NCBI GenBank assembly: GCA_002245135.1
Contig: NGBS01000309.1
Coordinates: 1-64,000 of the forward strand
DNA: 64,000 bases
Direction: 5' to 3'
DNA from: Proteromonas lacertae
Taxonomy: Eukaryota > Sar > Bigyra > Opalinata > Proteromonadidae
The notes under the pieces were generated by a model. It worked only from the letters and a program-made list of their open reading frames with translations. It was not told the DNA's origin and made no database searches. Below, one piece after another: positions 28,086 through 41,800 of this stretch; positions within the stretch are counted from its first letter, which is position 1, and each line of letters opens with the position of its first letter. The translations under genes and the position numbers were made by a program.

Positions 28086-28956
28086 ATGAACCAACAATAT
28101 TTAGAAGAAGTATTTATTTTTTGTATCATTCAATTGTATAGATGCGAGATTTGCTAAAACTGTTCTCATCAAGAAGAGCTGTGCAAATGACTGAGTTAGA
28201 TGGTTTGTTTTCTGATATTGTTGATGGAAAGTATCTTCTGCTATTTTAATATATTTATTAGATTGGTTGAGGATATGTACAATAGAAGTGAAGTGGAAGA
28301 TATATTAAATGATGCTTTAAAAACCTTCAAAACTGATGTAGAAAAAGAAATGGAGAAGATAGTACATATGTTTGTAATTTTATTAAAACAATTATTCGAT
28401 GGAGCTGGTTCAGAAGGTGTTGAATTAAAACTAAATATTTCAGCAATAGAAGATAAGGCTATGTTAGATGATGTTGCAAGATTTGCAGCTGGTGCGAGAT
28501 CATTTGGTGAACAGAAAGTAGATAATAGAAAACTAGTCAGTATTGGTGATGAACATAAAAGATTAATGCAAGAATTGGAAGAGACAAAAATAGCTAAGGA
28601 AGACTTAGAAAAAAGATGTAGACAATTGAATCAAGATCTAATGGACATGAAGAAAGAAGCAGAAAAACTTAAAATTGAATTTAAACGAAGCTAAATCACA
28701 ATTAGACTCATCTAGCATGTCTGCTAACTCTAACATCGATATGTTGAAGGCTGAATTAGAAGAATTGAGAAGTGAATTAGCTGCAAAAGGAGGAGATTTA
28801 GAATTAGCAAGAAAACAGGCTGAAGAGAAAATCTATAAAAGTAAACAGTTTAATCAAATGAAAGAAATGTTAAATAAAAAGAACAGACAGCTTGATGAGA
28901 TGCGTCAGAAATTATCTAAATATGAACATGATGACACTGAATTACTTGATGAGTAA
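28086..28956 (+). CDS. LZTFL1: LZTFL1-like regulator of BBSome and ciliary traffic
   Basis: Exons are 28086-28109, 28142-28230 and 28262-28956. The N-terminal half matches LZTFL1 in order (FSSRRAVQMTELDGLFSDI, then KLVEDMYNRSEVEDILND). The C-terminal half is a long coiled coil ending FNQMKEMLNKKNRQLDEMRQ and KLSKYEHDD, the family's most conserved stretch. LZTFL1 binds the BBSome and controls its entry to cilia, so this gene implies a ciliated stage. One extra T near 28680 breaks the frame. Removing it gives 268 codons plus stop, against about 299 residues in vertebrates. Coiled-coil spacing is preserved across the break, so an assembly indel is likely. Confidence 0.88.
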
Positions 28957-29202
28957 ATCAGCTAAGCATTTTGTGGGGTAATAAATGATTTATTATCGCA
29001 TAACAGTTTTATTTTTAATATTCTTTTTGCATTTTTTGGTTCGTGAAACAAAAGGAGGGAAAATGAGGTTTGAATTGGTCAAGCTTTTTTGATTTATTTT
29101 TCATTTTTTGTTTGTTAGTAATGTACATGATTATATGATGATCTTCTCTTCTCTTTTTTCTTTCTTGATTTTATTTCATTCTATTTATCCATAGAAATCT
29201 AA
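28957..29202. other. Intergenic between LZTFL1 and SKP1
   Basis: AT-rich spacer of 246 bases between two same-strand genes, with T-rich tracts (TCTTCTCTTCTCTTTTTTCTTTC) ahead of the SKP1 start. It holds the LZTFL1 3' end and the SKP1 promoter. Nothing else seen. Confidence 0.5.
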
Positions 29203-29768
29203 ATGGAAGGCGAAGGTGCAAATAAAACTATAAAATTAGTTAGTCAAGATGGAATGACATTTGAAGTGCCTAAGAATGTTGGTGCTATGTCACATTTGGT
29301 TAGTAATATGATTGATATCGATGAGCCTGGCCAAGAAATCCCAATCAACAACGTAAAGGGTAAAGTACTAGAAAAAGTACTTGAATTTTGTATATTGATT
29401 AATATAAATTCCGTGTCTAATATTTTTAAATAGGCAAACAACATGCAGATTTGCCTTTACCTGAAATCGAAAAACCACTAAGAAGTAATAAGATGTCTGA
29501 AATGGTTCCAGAGTGGGATGCAAATTTTATTAGTGTAGATAAAGAATTTTTGATGGAAATAATATTAGCAGCTAATTTTATGGATATTCCAAGTCTTATG
29601 GAATTAGGGTATATATATTAATGTTCTATGTATAGATGTGCATCTGTAGCAGCTATGATTAAAGGCAAAACACCAGAAGAAATCAGAAATACTTTCAATA
29701 TTAAGAATGATTTTACTCCAGAAGAAGAAGCAAAGGTTCGTGAAGAAAATAGATGGTGTGAAGAATAG
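29203..29768 (+). CDS. SKP1: SKP1, adaptor of SCF ubiquitin ligases
   Basis: Three exons with introns 29390-29433 (44 bases) and 29609-29635 (27 bases) join to exactly 164 codons plus stop, the usual SKP1 length. The N-terminal BTB-like fold has [17 protein letters not shown] and [18 protein letters not shown]. The C-terminal F-box-binding part has [60 protein letters not shown] and the terminal ENRWCEE (usually NQWCE-type). SKP1 bridges cullin-1 to F-box proteins. There is no frame break or missing segment. Confidence 0.98.
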
Positions 29769-29976
29769 ATTATATATAAAAAGTAGTCCATTCAGAAAGC
29801 TTTTTATCTTTAAAATTCACTAATACAATTATTATTCTAAATATATAAGTTTTGTTCTAGTTAGTGATTGAAAATACACAATAATTGATATGTCATGACT
29901 ATGAATTAATTAATTAAGAAAATGAGTTTCAAAAATTATAAAACGGTTATTTTTTTATATCTATTTCTTCAATATT

Positions 29977-31102
29977 ATGAGTGAAGCAGTTCATCCATTA
30001 TCATATTCTATAATTGACTGCACTTCAGAGGATCCAAAGCATCCAGTGAATAGCTTAATATCGATAGGAGACTTAACCAAACATTTATCAAAAGGTTGGA
30101 GATGTGTGAAGTATTGTTAATATTTAAATTATATATTCAACTCTAGAAAGCCTAATTATCCTCTCGAATTTGTAATTAAACTCCAATCTACTTCACAAAT
30201 CAGAGAATTAAACATATTATCACATCCGTATATAATAAATAGTAATATATAGATTTAAAATCGCTGAAAAAGTTCAGATTTTAGTAAGAGATAGTGAATC
30301 TCCAAATGAACAACTGTATTATCGATTTTACTAATAATTGACTAGAAATAAGTTTCATCTGTTAGGTCATGTTACTTTTAATTACAATGAAGATAATCAG
30401 TGTGAATTAAAACAAATCAAACTTACAGTAATAGGAAATGAGATCAAATTGAAGTTCATGTCATGCTACCAGCATCCCAAAAACAAATACAATCAAATTG
30501 GTATAATAGGAATTGAAATAATTGGAAGACAAAACCCATCACTTCAATATGGAATTAAAGATTATACAATTACTGATTTAAAATCATTACTAGAAAAATC
30601 AAATACAAAATCATCTACAAAATCTAATACAAATTGTGATGATAATCTAATGATTAACCCACCAAAAGAAGTAGACACTATAACTGGTAGTATAGTTGTT
30701 AATATTGAAAGTATTATATTGCAAATACAACTGGAGAAACAACAACAACAACCATCAGATGTAACTACTAGTAGTTACTCGTTGATAAAATCAAATGTAA
30801 AATTGGCAAATAAATTGATTGATATAGGTCATGAATTATATAAATTATCTGTATTTTATATATATATTAAATATTTTTTAATTAATAGAAACAAGAAATT
30901 ACTATTGAAATTGATAAACAAATAAGACATGTATATTTTCATTTTATTATTTTATATTTTTAGTTGAAGAATAAAAGAATAAAGCTATTGAAAAAGTCAA
31001 ATTTGCAATTGAAAGATTATGAACTCGTATTAAGAGACAGAGAAAAAGGAATTGATGAAGATATTCAATCAGATAATGAAGAATACACAATCAGAAGAAT
31101 TG

Positions 31103-31144
<42 letters not shown>

Positions 31145-32583
31145 ATATATTATGTAAATAGACTCCTTTCCATGAATTTATTGACAAAAATAAACAATTA
31201 GAGGTACAACCAAAAGCAAAATTAGGAATGCAAACTGATGAAAAGTCATTTTCAGTAGAAGAGAAATCTTTGAATCAATTACTATTGAGTTATTTCAAAC
31301 AAAATAATATTGAATTACCAAAAATATTACTGTATAATATTATCATTATTATATTAATTATTATTATTATGTATAGTGATTCAACTAGTATGCCTTATTA
31401 CTCCACATTTGGACCTTACATTTCATCCTGTACAATTGATACAAATCCAGAGATAAAACTAGCCAGTTTGATTGTAATAGAAAAGAATATAATCTTTCTA
31501 TTTCAAAAAGCCAATAATCCATTGGAATTCTATAAATCACTTTGTTCATTGTTTATACATTTTTGTGCTGATAATGATTTGAAAATATATAAATATACAT
31601 TAGATTTCTTAACTAAAATATTGAAAATAGATGGAAATCCTTTTAATTACAAGAATTTAAATGAAGCTGATATTATTAAAGGAATTAGGATTATGTTAAA
31701 AGTATTATTCTTGAAGTGTGTTGATACAAATCAAAGTGCTTGTAAAATGACAATTGATTTTATACTTAACTTGAAGACATTTGTATTATATTGATTTTTT
31801 ATTATTTATAGAAATATATGGGTATTGAAAAGATTATTGAAATTGGTAATGAAATTATTCAACATGCACCAAATACTATTCATTATAAAGCATTACTAGG
31901 AAGATTAATTGTATGTAAATATATATAATATTATTGTATTAATAGATATATGATTTGTTGCTGAATGATATGACTTCAATGAATGATATAATGTTAATGT
32001 TGGATTTAATATACTTCTGTATTGGATATCGTGATATGGAAGTAAGACAAAAATCCATTCAAATATTAATCAAAATATATACAAAGATTGGAGATACAGC
32101 GTTGAGTAAAGTGAATAATCTATCAAAACCATCACAGGATGTATATTTACTAGTTTTATATTTATAAATAGATTATTAAAACAAAAATAGAACAAATATG
32201 TGCAAAAACACCAGATGCACAAAAAGGCAAAATATTTGGCTCGAAAATAAATGATAAGAATATGAATAATAGTGGAATTACTGTTTCTTCACAGTCAAAT
32301 AAAGGTAATATTGTGAATAAGAAAACTATAGAATCTACTCCTCAACAACCTCCACCACAAAAGCCAAAAGAACAATCTGTTGATAAACCACCAGCAAAAC
32401 CACCAATTGACCCTTCAAAGGATAAAAGTGAGTTGAAACTCGAAGCTGATCAACTTAATCCTCATTCAAGTATATATTTAGCTTATTTCATTCTTCTTAA
32501 TAGAAACAACTAATATATCTAAAATTGACCATAGAATGAGTGATCCTAATATTCCTGAATCAAAAACATGTCATTTGTTGTAA
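29977..32583 (+). CDS. CEP104: CEP104-like ciliary-tip and microtubule plus-end protein
   Basis: Twelve exons with eleven introns of 25 to 60 bases (30111-30146, 30228-30252, 30316-30345, 30851-30888, 30931-30963, 31102-31161, 31332-31376, 31783-31811, 31911-31945, 32141-32171, 32470-32503) join to exactly 736 codons plus stop. The N-terminal jelly-roll domain aligns with CEP104 (GWRC...LEFVIKLQSTSQIRELNILSHPFKI, LGHVTF, IGIIGIEIIG). A charged helical region comes next. A TOG-like helical-repeat domain (IDTNPEIKLASLIVIEKN through MEVRQKSIQILIKIYTKIGD) precedes a Pro/Lys-rich tail. CEP104 binds tubulin and EB1 at ciliary tips. The human protein is longer and has a zinc-finger region that I do not see here. 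The C-terminus reads CHLL, a possible prenylation box. Confidence 0.88.
31109..31141. repeat. (AT)n microsatellite inside a CEP104 intron
   Basis: An AT run makes up the core of the 60-base intron 31102-31161, the longest in this gene. The flanks keep the GTATAT start and the AAATAG end. Confidence 0.9.
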
Positions 32584-32885
32584 TAACTAGATATAATCCA
32601 ATTTGATTCATTTTTTATTGCTTATTGATTGAGTTTGTAATGAACTCTTATTTTAATTTTGCTCATAGAAGAAAATATAGAAATAATTAATTATATTGCT
32701 CTGATTAATATTTTAAACTAAAACTACTAATACGAATTGCTGATATCACATCCATGATAATCATTACAAAAAAGAAATGAAAGATAAAACAACTTTTTAA
32801 TATTATGGTTATTTTTACGACATTTTTCATAAACCCTGTCTTTAGTTTGGCTTGATACAAATCGTTATAAATTCAATCTCTTAAA
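32584..32885. promoter_or_regulatory. Intergenic and promoter region of receptor copy 3
   Basis: This 302-base AT-rich spacer lies between CEP104 and the third receptor, both on the plus strand. The octamer TTGGCTTG at 32847-32854, about 30 bases before the receptor ATG, also occurs in three other intergenic regions. No ORF or RNA gene seen. Confidence 0.5.
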
Positions 32886-35800
32886 ATGAGAGTATCAATA
32901 GTTTTATACTTATTATTCTACTTTTCGTTGATTAAATGTGCTGATGTAAAGTTTGGTATATTAACTACAACAAAATCTCCAACAGATATGGAATCTTTTA
33001 TAGAAAGATATATTGATACTGTCAAGGCAAGAGATAGTATGACTGGATATAATACTGAGGTAATTAAAAAGCAATTGACAGTTACTAACAACAAAATTGA
33101 TGCTGGCGAAATAAATACCGCAATTAATTCAATGAAAGATACCGCAGCTATATTTGGTTATGTATCGGAAAGTTTAGATATATTAGAAACAGCTCTTGAA
33201 TCAAATGGTCTGTATTTCTGGAATGCTAAACCAAACTACTATGAATGTTATAGCAACATGTTTTTCAGTATTAATAAATGTTCTACAATAATTCAAAGTT
33301 TGAGATACATTAATGGTAATTTCTCAAACATTTTACTCTTCATGGAAGATGCATATGATAATAAAGACTGTATGCCTAATATTCTACTCACATTAAAAAA
33401 CGTAAGAAGTAATTATGTTAAAGTAGATATAACATCATCAACACCTCAAGCTGATATAGAAACTAGCATTAAAGAAAATATAAAAGAAGATACAAAATCA
33501 GCAATTGTAACTTTTGTACAATCACCAGCATTAGCGACAATTAATACAGCATATACTACTGTAGCAACTGCAGAAGCTTGGTTAAAAAGTGAAGATTATC
33601 CAATTATATCATTTTATCAATATGCTGATACAAGTGATGGTAATATCAACATACAGCAGTTTTATTCGATAGAAAGTGGAATAATTGAAGAATTATACAC
33701 TGCTACCTGCAGTTACACCAGTTCCAACATTTACATTTGATTTATTATCAGCGTATATATATATATTTATTATTATTAATATTATTATTTATGAAAATAG
33801 TTATGCATTGTTAGATATGTTTTTTGCCCAATCATTAGAATATCACGTATTTAATATACAAATGTTTTTAAATTCAATTGCATTTTACAACAGAACAATA
33901 GACTTAGATCAGAGTAAAAGAAATTTAACAACTGTAATTTTCCCAAATCATATGATAGATTCTGAAATAGAAGTATATAGAAAAGATACTGCAAATGGTG
34001 ATGAATTTATAACTGATTTTGTTCTTCCAAAAGATTATATTTATCAATATGCACCTGGTGTTCCAATACCTGAAGATGATATATGTCATATTTTAGCAAA
34101 GAAGTATAATTTAAATATGAATTTGAATTATGTGATTATTATAACTTATTTATCTGGTCAATTTAGAAATTTAGATAGAGGAGTGTTGGAAGGCTTTCTA
34201 AGTTCAATTAATGAGATTAATTTAAAGGTATATATATATATATATTATATAAATAGAAAGAATCTGAATCTAATTTAATAATCCCAATAGTAATAGATGG
34301 AGGTCAAGAAATGGCAAAAGTGATCAAACAAACATCAGAAACTATACAGAAATACAATTCATATTACATATTTACATCATTTGAATTATATGATATTAAT
34401 TCATTAAGTAATGGTTTAGATAATATTCCAGAATTAGAATATTATATTTATTATATCATATCATCTCCCAATGAAGTATGTAAACCAAATTTGATTGGTT
34501 GTGGTATTCCAGCTTCCAGCATTAATCCAACAGATATACGAAACATTTGTCAGAAAACAGAAATTAGTTTATATAATCTATTCTTATCATGACTATTCTA
34601 CTGATTTAAAAGATATCTTAGTTAGTAAAATAGATGAAATTTCACAAGTTGTTTATTTAGATTATGAATTAGAAGATGAAACAACTGGTCCTAGTCTAAA
34701 CGTATGTAATAATATAAGAAGAGAATGTCCAATAGAAAACGGAGGTTGCATGATAATTGATTTAACTGAAAGAGAGTTTAGTGATTCATTTCTTTATGCT
34801 TATAGTTTTTATGGTTTTAATAGCACTTACTATCCAATTCTATCTACTAATTTTGAAGAGAATTCCTTAGAAAATCTTGATATAACAAATGTATTATTAT
34901 TATTATTATTATATTATATTATAGTTGACTGGCCAATATTCTTTTGGTTATTTCTTCAATTCAATGACTGAAAGTGAAGATATAACAATAAGAAGTGCAT
35001 TAAAGAACATATATTACAATGGAAATGTTACATCATTAGTTGCATTAGCATATTCATCAATTCATATATGGTATAATTCATACCAAGTTATCAATAAAAA
35101 TGATCCAAAGTTATTTAGAAAAGTTGCTACTCCCTCTAGTTTCATTGGTCCAGGAGGTAGAATATATTTAACAAATGAAGGAATTTGTGGAATGCAAGTT
35201 CATATTGCAGAAGTATATATATGTTTATTTTATTTTTATTTAGATAACAATGAAAGGATTAGAATTATACTTCTATCAATATTCATTAATTTCGCCTCAA
35301 TCATATTTCAAAGAGAATAAAGTCTGTGATTGGTTTAATGGAGTTGCCACAGATATTACTACATTTAATATCGTGTTTATTTATCCAACAACTGGTTCTT
35401 TAGCTAAAATCGGTGAGAGTTATATTTCTGTATATTCGACAGTTTGTGATTTTATGAATGCTGTTGGTGGATTTAATGGTAAAATGTTAAGACCAAATTA
35501 CCCAATATTGGATTATGATCATACTGCTAATTACCTGAAACAAATAGGGAAATTAGCAAAAACATCAGCTGATGTATTTATAGGAACAATGTCTAATAAA
35601 GAAAGAGAATTAATTAAACGTGTCTTGGTGAAATATGACAAGTTATTATTAGTGGTGAATCCTTGGGAAGGTGGTCAATATCATGATAATATTATCTACT
35701 TTGGTTTATATCCACAAATTTATACTGTTCCTATATTGACACAAGGATTTTTAACAAGAAATAAATGTTTAGTTTTTGCTTCACAAAATGATCATTTTTA

Positions 35801-38800
35801 TAATACTTCTCAATATTTTTATGATGCAACAAAGCAGTTTAAAGTTTCAAATTGCAGTTATTTTTTAATCAATAAAACTGAAGATGTCAATGACATTTTA
35901 GATCCTTATTTTAAGGAAGTTAATGAAACGACAAATGAGAGGAATAATTGGTTTTATGTTTATACATTCTTAGATGGTGGATTAGGTAGTTTGGTTGGAG
36001 GAGTAATAATAGAAAATAATATGACTAAATACTTTAGAATAATTACATTTAGTATAGTAGAATATGAAATAAGACGAAATATTGAAGGTGAAGAAGATAA
36101 TATTAAAGATTTAGAACAATATTTTGTTAGTTCTTATATATTCAATACTGATACAGCAGCGAATGAACTATTAAAGACAATGATTAGTTATAAACATGGT
36201 GAACCAAAAATGGTAATTGCTGAACCAACTGTTACACTTTATACTGCATTAACATTTTTAGGAAATGCATATGAAATATCTCAAACAATGGAAACTACTG
36301 AATTGATTAAAGCAATGTTAACTTTAAATATAGGAATAATTAATGAGCCAACTTATGTTAGTCAATATCATACAATTGGACAATATTTTTATTTGGCAAG
36401 AATAGGAACTTTTAAAAGGGAATTTGGATCATATTCAAATGTAATAATTGATCCATTAGAATATTATGATTCTGATGATTATATAAACGTGGGATTATTA
36501 TTACATCAAGATAAACCAGAGGATTTGTCAATATATGGATTGTTAACTGCATTAAAAGATAAAACTAACTTTGATGGTGGTGTTATAGGTAAATATATTC
36601 ATTTGGAGTTGTTCTATTGTCCAGAAACAAGTGAAGAATTAGAAAAATTAAAATCAGATACTGCAGAAGTTGATTTTTATATTAACTTATGTGAAAATAA
36701 AACAATTTATGAATTGGATAATGAGACCAAGATAATGATCAATTTATACAATAATGATCAAGATGATTGTTATAAACATGTAATATCAACATATCCAACT
36801 CCAGCTCAATTAGGAACATCCATGTTAATATACTTATTACAAGAATATACAACAAAGGTAGCTATATTCACAATGAAGAATCAAGAAAATAGTCATTTGT
36901 CTCAATTCATTAGAAATACATTAAAAATGTTTGGAGGATCAAAAGAAAAGGAATTATTAGTAGAAAGTGAAGATGATGAAGATTCCTTATCTGAAATTAG
37001 AGAATATATATACAGTCTACCAAGAGTATCACCAACTGGTGGATTTTTGATTAATAATTTAAAAGGAAAAGCTTATCAAGAAGTTTATAAAGCTTTATAT
37101 GATGTTTATAGTTCATCAATAGGTAATTCAACTGATATATCTGATCATATATTGATAGTATCATTTGATCAGGATATGTTTAAAACTGTACCAACTAAAT
37201 ATGCCGAAGGTCATTATGTTATTACATCCTATTTTGTTGATAAAACAGATAATGTTAAAAATACATTTGAAGAAATACTTGATTCTTCTTTTCCATCAGA
37301 ATATGAGTTTAAAGAGAAGGATATTATGGCTTATGTAGTTTATGATATAATGTTAGAATTGATCAAGAATAGTGTATTAGAAGATGATGATAATTACAAA
37401 CAATTTATAACAAGTGAAAGTAACAAATTTGATAATACTATTATTGGAAGTGTAAAAATAGGAACTGATAACTATTTAAATTTACCATTATATGCTTTAA
37501 CTCAGAATAAAGATGGTGTTTTAGTAAAAGATATACAATTATCATATATATGGGAATCTTATTTCTATCAAAGAACAAGCTATTTACCAACAGGTGATGA
37601 TGTATGTTTAGTGTATGAAGATGTTGGAATGAATATAAGAGGTTCACAAAATATTGTAATTATTTTACCATTTGAAGGAACATTTAGGAATGAAGCAAGG
37701 GATGTTTTTTTAGGATATATTTCAGGTATTGATTATGTAAATAGTAATATGATTAATGGGTTGTTTTTAATTGCTAACTTTATATCCATTCCATCTGAAA
37801 ATTATATTGATGTATTGAATGAAACTCTTCAGACAGTTGAAGAAAAATATAATACAAATTTGATATTTGGTTTGTATGGTAGTGAAATGAGAAAATCGGT
37901 ATTAGAAGAGATTGAAGATAATAATTTACTGTTATTCTACCCTTATGACTATGAAGGTCAGGAATGTAGTAATAATGTAATTTACGTAGGTCAGGTATTT
38001 ACATCTCAAACTATGTTTGTTCCTTGGATGCTTGATAGGTTTGATAGGAATTATATCATTTTATACACATCTTCCTATGAAAATCTGAAGATGGTTGAAG
38101 CTGTTACAAGATTATTAAAGAATAGACAAATTTCTGTGATTCAAACTATTGGTATTGCGCTTTTAAACAATGATTTATCAGCCATTGTAGATAAAGTTTC
38201 AAATCTAATGGCTACAGGTGTAGTTATCTCATTTTTACAAGGTGATTCAAAAATGTTGTTATTTAAAGAATTATATAAAAAATCAATGTTTCCTCCACAG
38301 TATTATATATTCTCCTATTATTTTGATGATGTTGATTTAGCTAATGAAGAATATAACAAATATTTTGATGGACATTATGTATATTCCAGTACAACACATG
38401 ACATGGTGTTAATAAATGAGCAATCCACATTTATTCGTAACAAATATGCATTTGTATCAAGTTGGACTAGAAATAAACAACTATCAGTTTTATCTATAAA
38501 ATTAATTTATTCTGCATTTTCTAATATTGCCAATATATCAAATTATACAGGAAAAACTAATTTAATACCACGAGATGAATTATTGAAAGCATTAACAAAG
38601 AGTGATATAACAGGAACAATCTCAGGAAATGTTACATTTGAACATAATAATCATTTGGCATTAAATGTTTATTATTCAAAATTATCATACAATACATCCA
38701 CTAATGCAGTTGATATGATATTAGATTATGATAGTAAAATAACTATTAAACCAAGTCCTTGGTTTAAACAACCATCTGAAGTGAATTATATATATTGTAA

Positions 38801-41800
38801 TTGGGATTCAGCTTTTGGTAAAGTTGGTGGAATGATTTCAGTACAAGTTGTTCGTTTTGCTTTATTCTTTGATTTATCTGGAAGATTTAGACAATTGCAT
38901 GCTACAGCAATAGATGCAGCCTGTTCTGCTTTGATTGTATTTAGTTTAAGTCATTCGGAGTCTTATTATTATGATTATATATTGTATGATACAAAAGATA
39001 CACCAGAATTATCTAAAAAATATGCTTTAGAATCAATCAGTGACAAATCAAAGAATGTGAGAGTATGGATTGGTGGAGATTCTACAAACACAAGGTTAGC
39101 AATACAAGAAGTACTTGAAGGTACAGATATAGTGTATTTCTATCCAAAACAGTATCAAGGACAAGAATGTGAAAAAAATACATTCTATATGGGAACTACA
39201 CCAGATCAATATGCTGAGCCATTAATTACATATTTAATAAACAATAAAAATCTAAAAGAAGTTTATATTATTGGTAATGATAATGATTATAGTAGAGTAT
39301 TGAAAGATATTATTACTAATTCATTAAATGATGTTGTTACTATTAAAAAGAATCTATTAATTGAAGAAATTAGTGGAAGTACATTATCTGTTGCTAAAGA
39401 TACATTAGATGAAATGCCAAATGGTGGAGTTATTATCTCAACAATGAAAGATGATTTAGCCTTGGAATATATTGATAATTTACAATATATATTGTCCAAT
39501 TCAACACAATTTAGTATTTATTTACTTCGTGTGGAAAGAACAGTGTTAGAAGGATTAACATTGAATAATGATTATTTAAGTATCTATTTAGTTGGTTCAT
39601 ATTATGATGAAATTGAAGCTGATAGTGTATTTTCTGGATCTATTTATACTTATATTGGTACTTCTAAGAACACAATGTTGAGTGAAAGTGTTTATAATTC
39701 TATTAAATTGTACGATATGGCTACAACTGCATTAGATAAACCAAATGTTACATCATTGGAATTCAGCAAGCAAATGCATGGTGTATCTTTTACAACAGGA
39801 ACAGGAACAGTTAAATTCTTAAACAATAATCACTTATCTGCACCTTTTTTCATAATGAAATTTAATAATGGATCTAATGTGTTAAGTGTAGTTTATAGTC
39901 AAACAACTCCAATTGAATCAAATCCTTGGAATTGGAATATTCCAGAAACTGATGGAAAAATCTGTGATTGGGAAGATCCATCTATTGGTAGTATTGGTGT
40001 TAGTAATTACATAAAATTATTAGTTCTAATATCATTAAATGGTTTAAACAGTGATAATGATGCAGGTGTTTCTGATGCAATCAATGTTGCTGTTGATGAG
40101 ATTAATAGTAAGTATGGTGGTTATAAAAACAATAAAATAGTAGTTTCATTGATTGATTATGGTTCTGATGATACAACTTGTAGTACAACAATTGTTTCTT
40201 CATTAAATTCTGATGTTAAAGCTGTTTTCACTACTGCTTCATCAGTATGCTTAGATATGATAAAAGAAAGATTATATGTTTATGATATTTTGTTGTTCTA
40301 TATAAATTATGCATCTGGTGAATCTTGTAATACAAATATAATATATGTTTCAAAAGAACCTTCAATATTTAGTAGAATTTTTAATTATTTATATGATGTA
40401 ACAGATTTAACAACCTTAAATTATGCAGTATTTGCTACAACAGAGGCATATGCAACATCTTCATTAGATTATATCACTAGTTATATAACCAATAAAGGAG
40501 GAAATTTGATTTATTCAACACAAATACCAGTAGAGTCAACAGATATTGATGTATTAGTATCAAATCTATTGACAAGAACAACTGTTGGATGTTATATTCT
40601 TTATATTGGTCCACCAAGATTCCATCTCTTATTAGATAGTGCTATTAAAAGATTGGCTAAAGATCCAAATATTTATAAGATAGTTACAGTAACAACAGGA
40701 AATAATGTATTAGATTCAGTTTCACTGCCATATTATTCAGCTCAATCTTACTTTATTTCATTGGAGAATAGTGTTAATACGTATTTCTTAAATGCAGTAA
40801 AGACAAAGAGTGATATAGTTGTATCTGAAGTGATGAATTATGCTTATACAGCTGTACAAATGTGGTATAAAGCTGCAGATCATGAAAGTTCATTTAATTC
40901 TACATTAATAAAGAATTATTTATATAATAATGTTATTGCATCTCCAAGTGGTGATATTAAACTAGAAACTTCAAATTATGTCTCTCATCACTTTTATTTA
41001 GGTAAATTTACTCCATCAATTAAAAAATTCGAAATGATTGATCAATCTTCTACTTATGTTGAACCTGAAGTGTTCAAAAACTATATTAATGATGGATTTT
41101 ATACATGTGAATTATCAAATATTATTTATAGTGAAAATGACATCGGTATTCAAGAGTTAACAACCACAAATGCTATAATCTATGGTGGTGATGGTATTAA
41201 AACCAAATCAACATCAGTTATTATTGGTATTGTAGTGTCATTTTCAGGAATATATGCTGAAATAGAAAGAGGTATGTTAAATAGTATAGAAATAGCAGTA
41301 GATGGAATTAATAAAATTGGTGGAGTGATGGGTAAAATGATTCAAATAGAAGTAGTTGATGCAAAATCGAATTTAGATAATTATGTAAAATATGTAAGAG
41401 ATTTTGGTAAAAGAGATGATATTGAAATGATAGTATGTGGAAGTAGTAGTATAATCCTACAACAAATAGCTCCAGTATGTGAAAGATATCAGAAATTATG
41501 CTTCTATCCAGGTATTTCCATAGCCAATACATGTTATCCTTATGTAATTGGAACTCAATTAAATCGTTCCACAGTTGAGTGAAGCTGTATTGAGATTTTT
41601 AAATCCTGCAGCTGTAGTTACAATAGTTGATGAATCTGAAGAAGCTAGTATATACAACACTGCATTAATCAGTTTGACAGATATGTTTCATGTTCCATTA
41701 ATTGGTGTTTTTAATATATCAAATGAAGAAGAATTTGATAAAACATTCAATGCATCATTTGTAAAAGGAGCTGCAATATTAAACTTTGTTAAGAAAGAGA

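Noticed and set aside
33685-34592. Several small separate genes at the start of receptor copy 3
   Set aside because: Frames overlap and join through short introns and two one-base breaks into the first two flytrap modules seen in the other copies.
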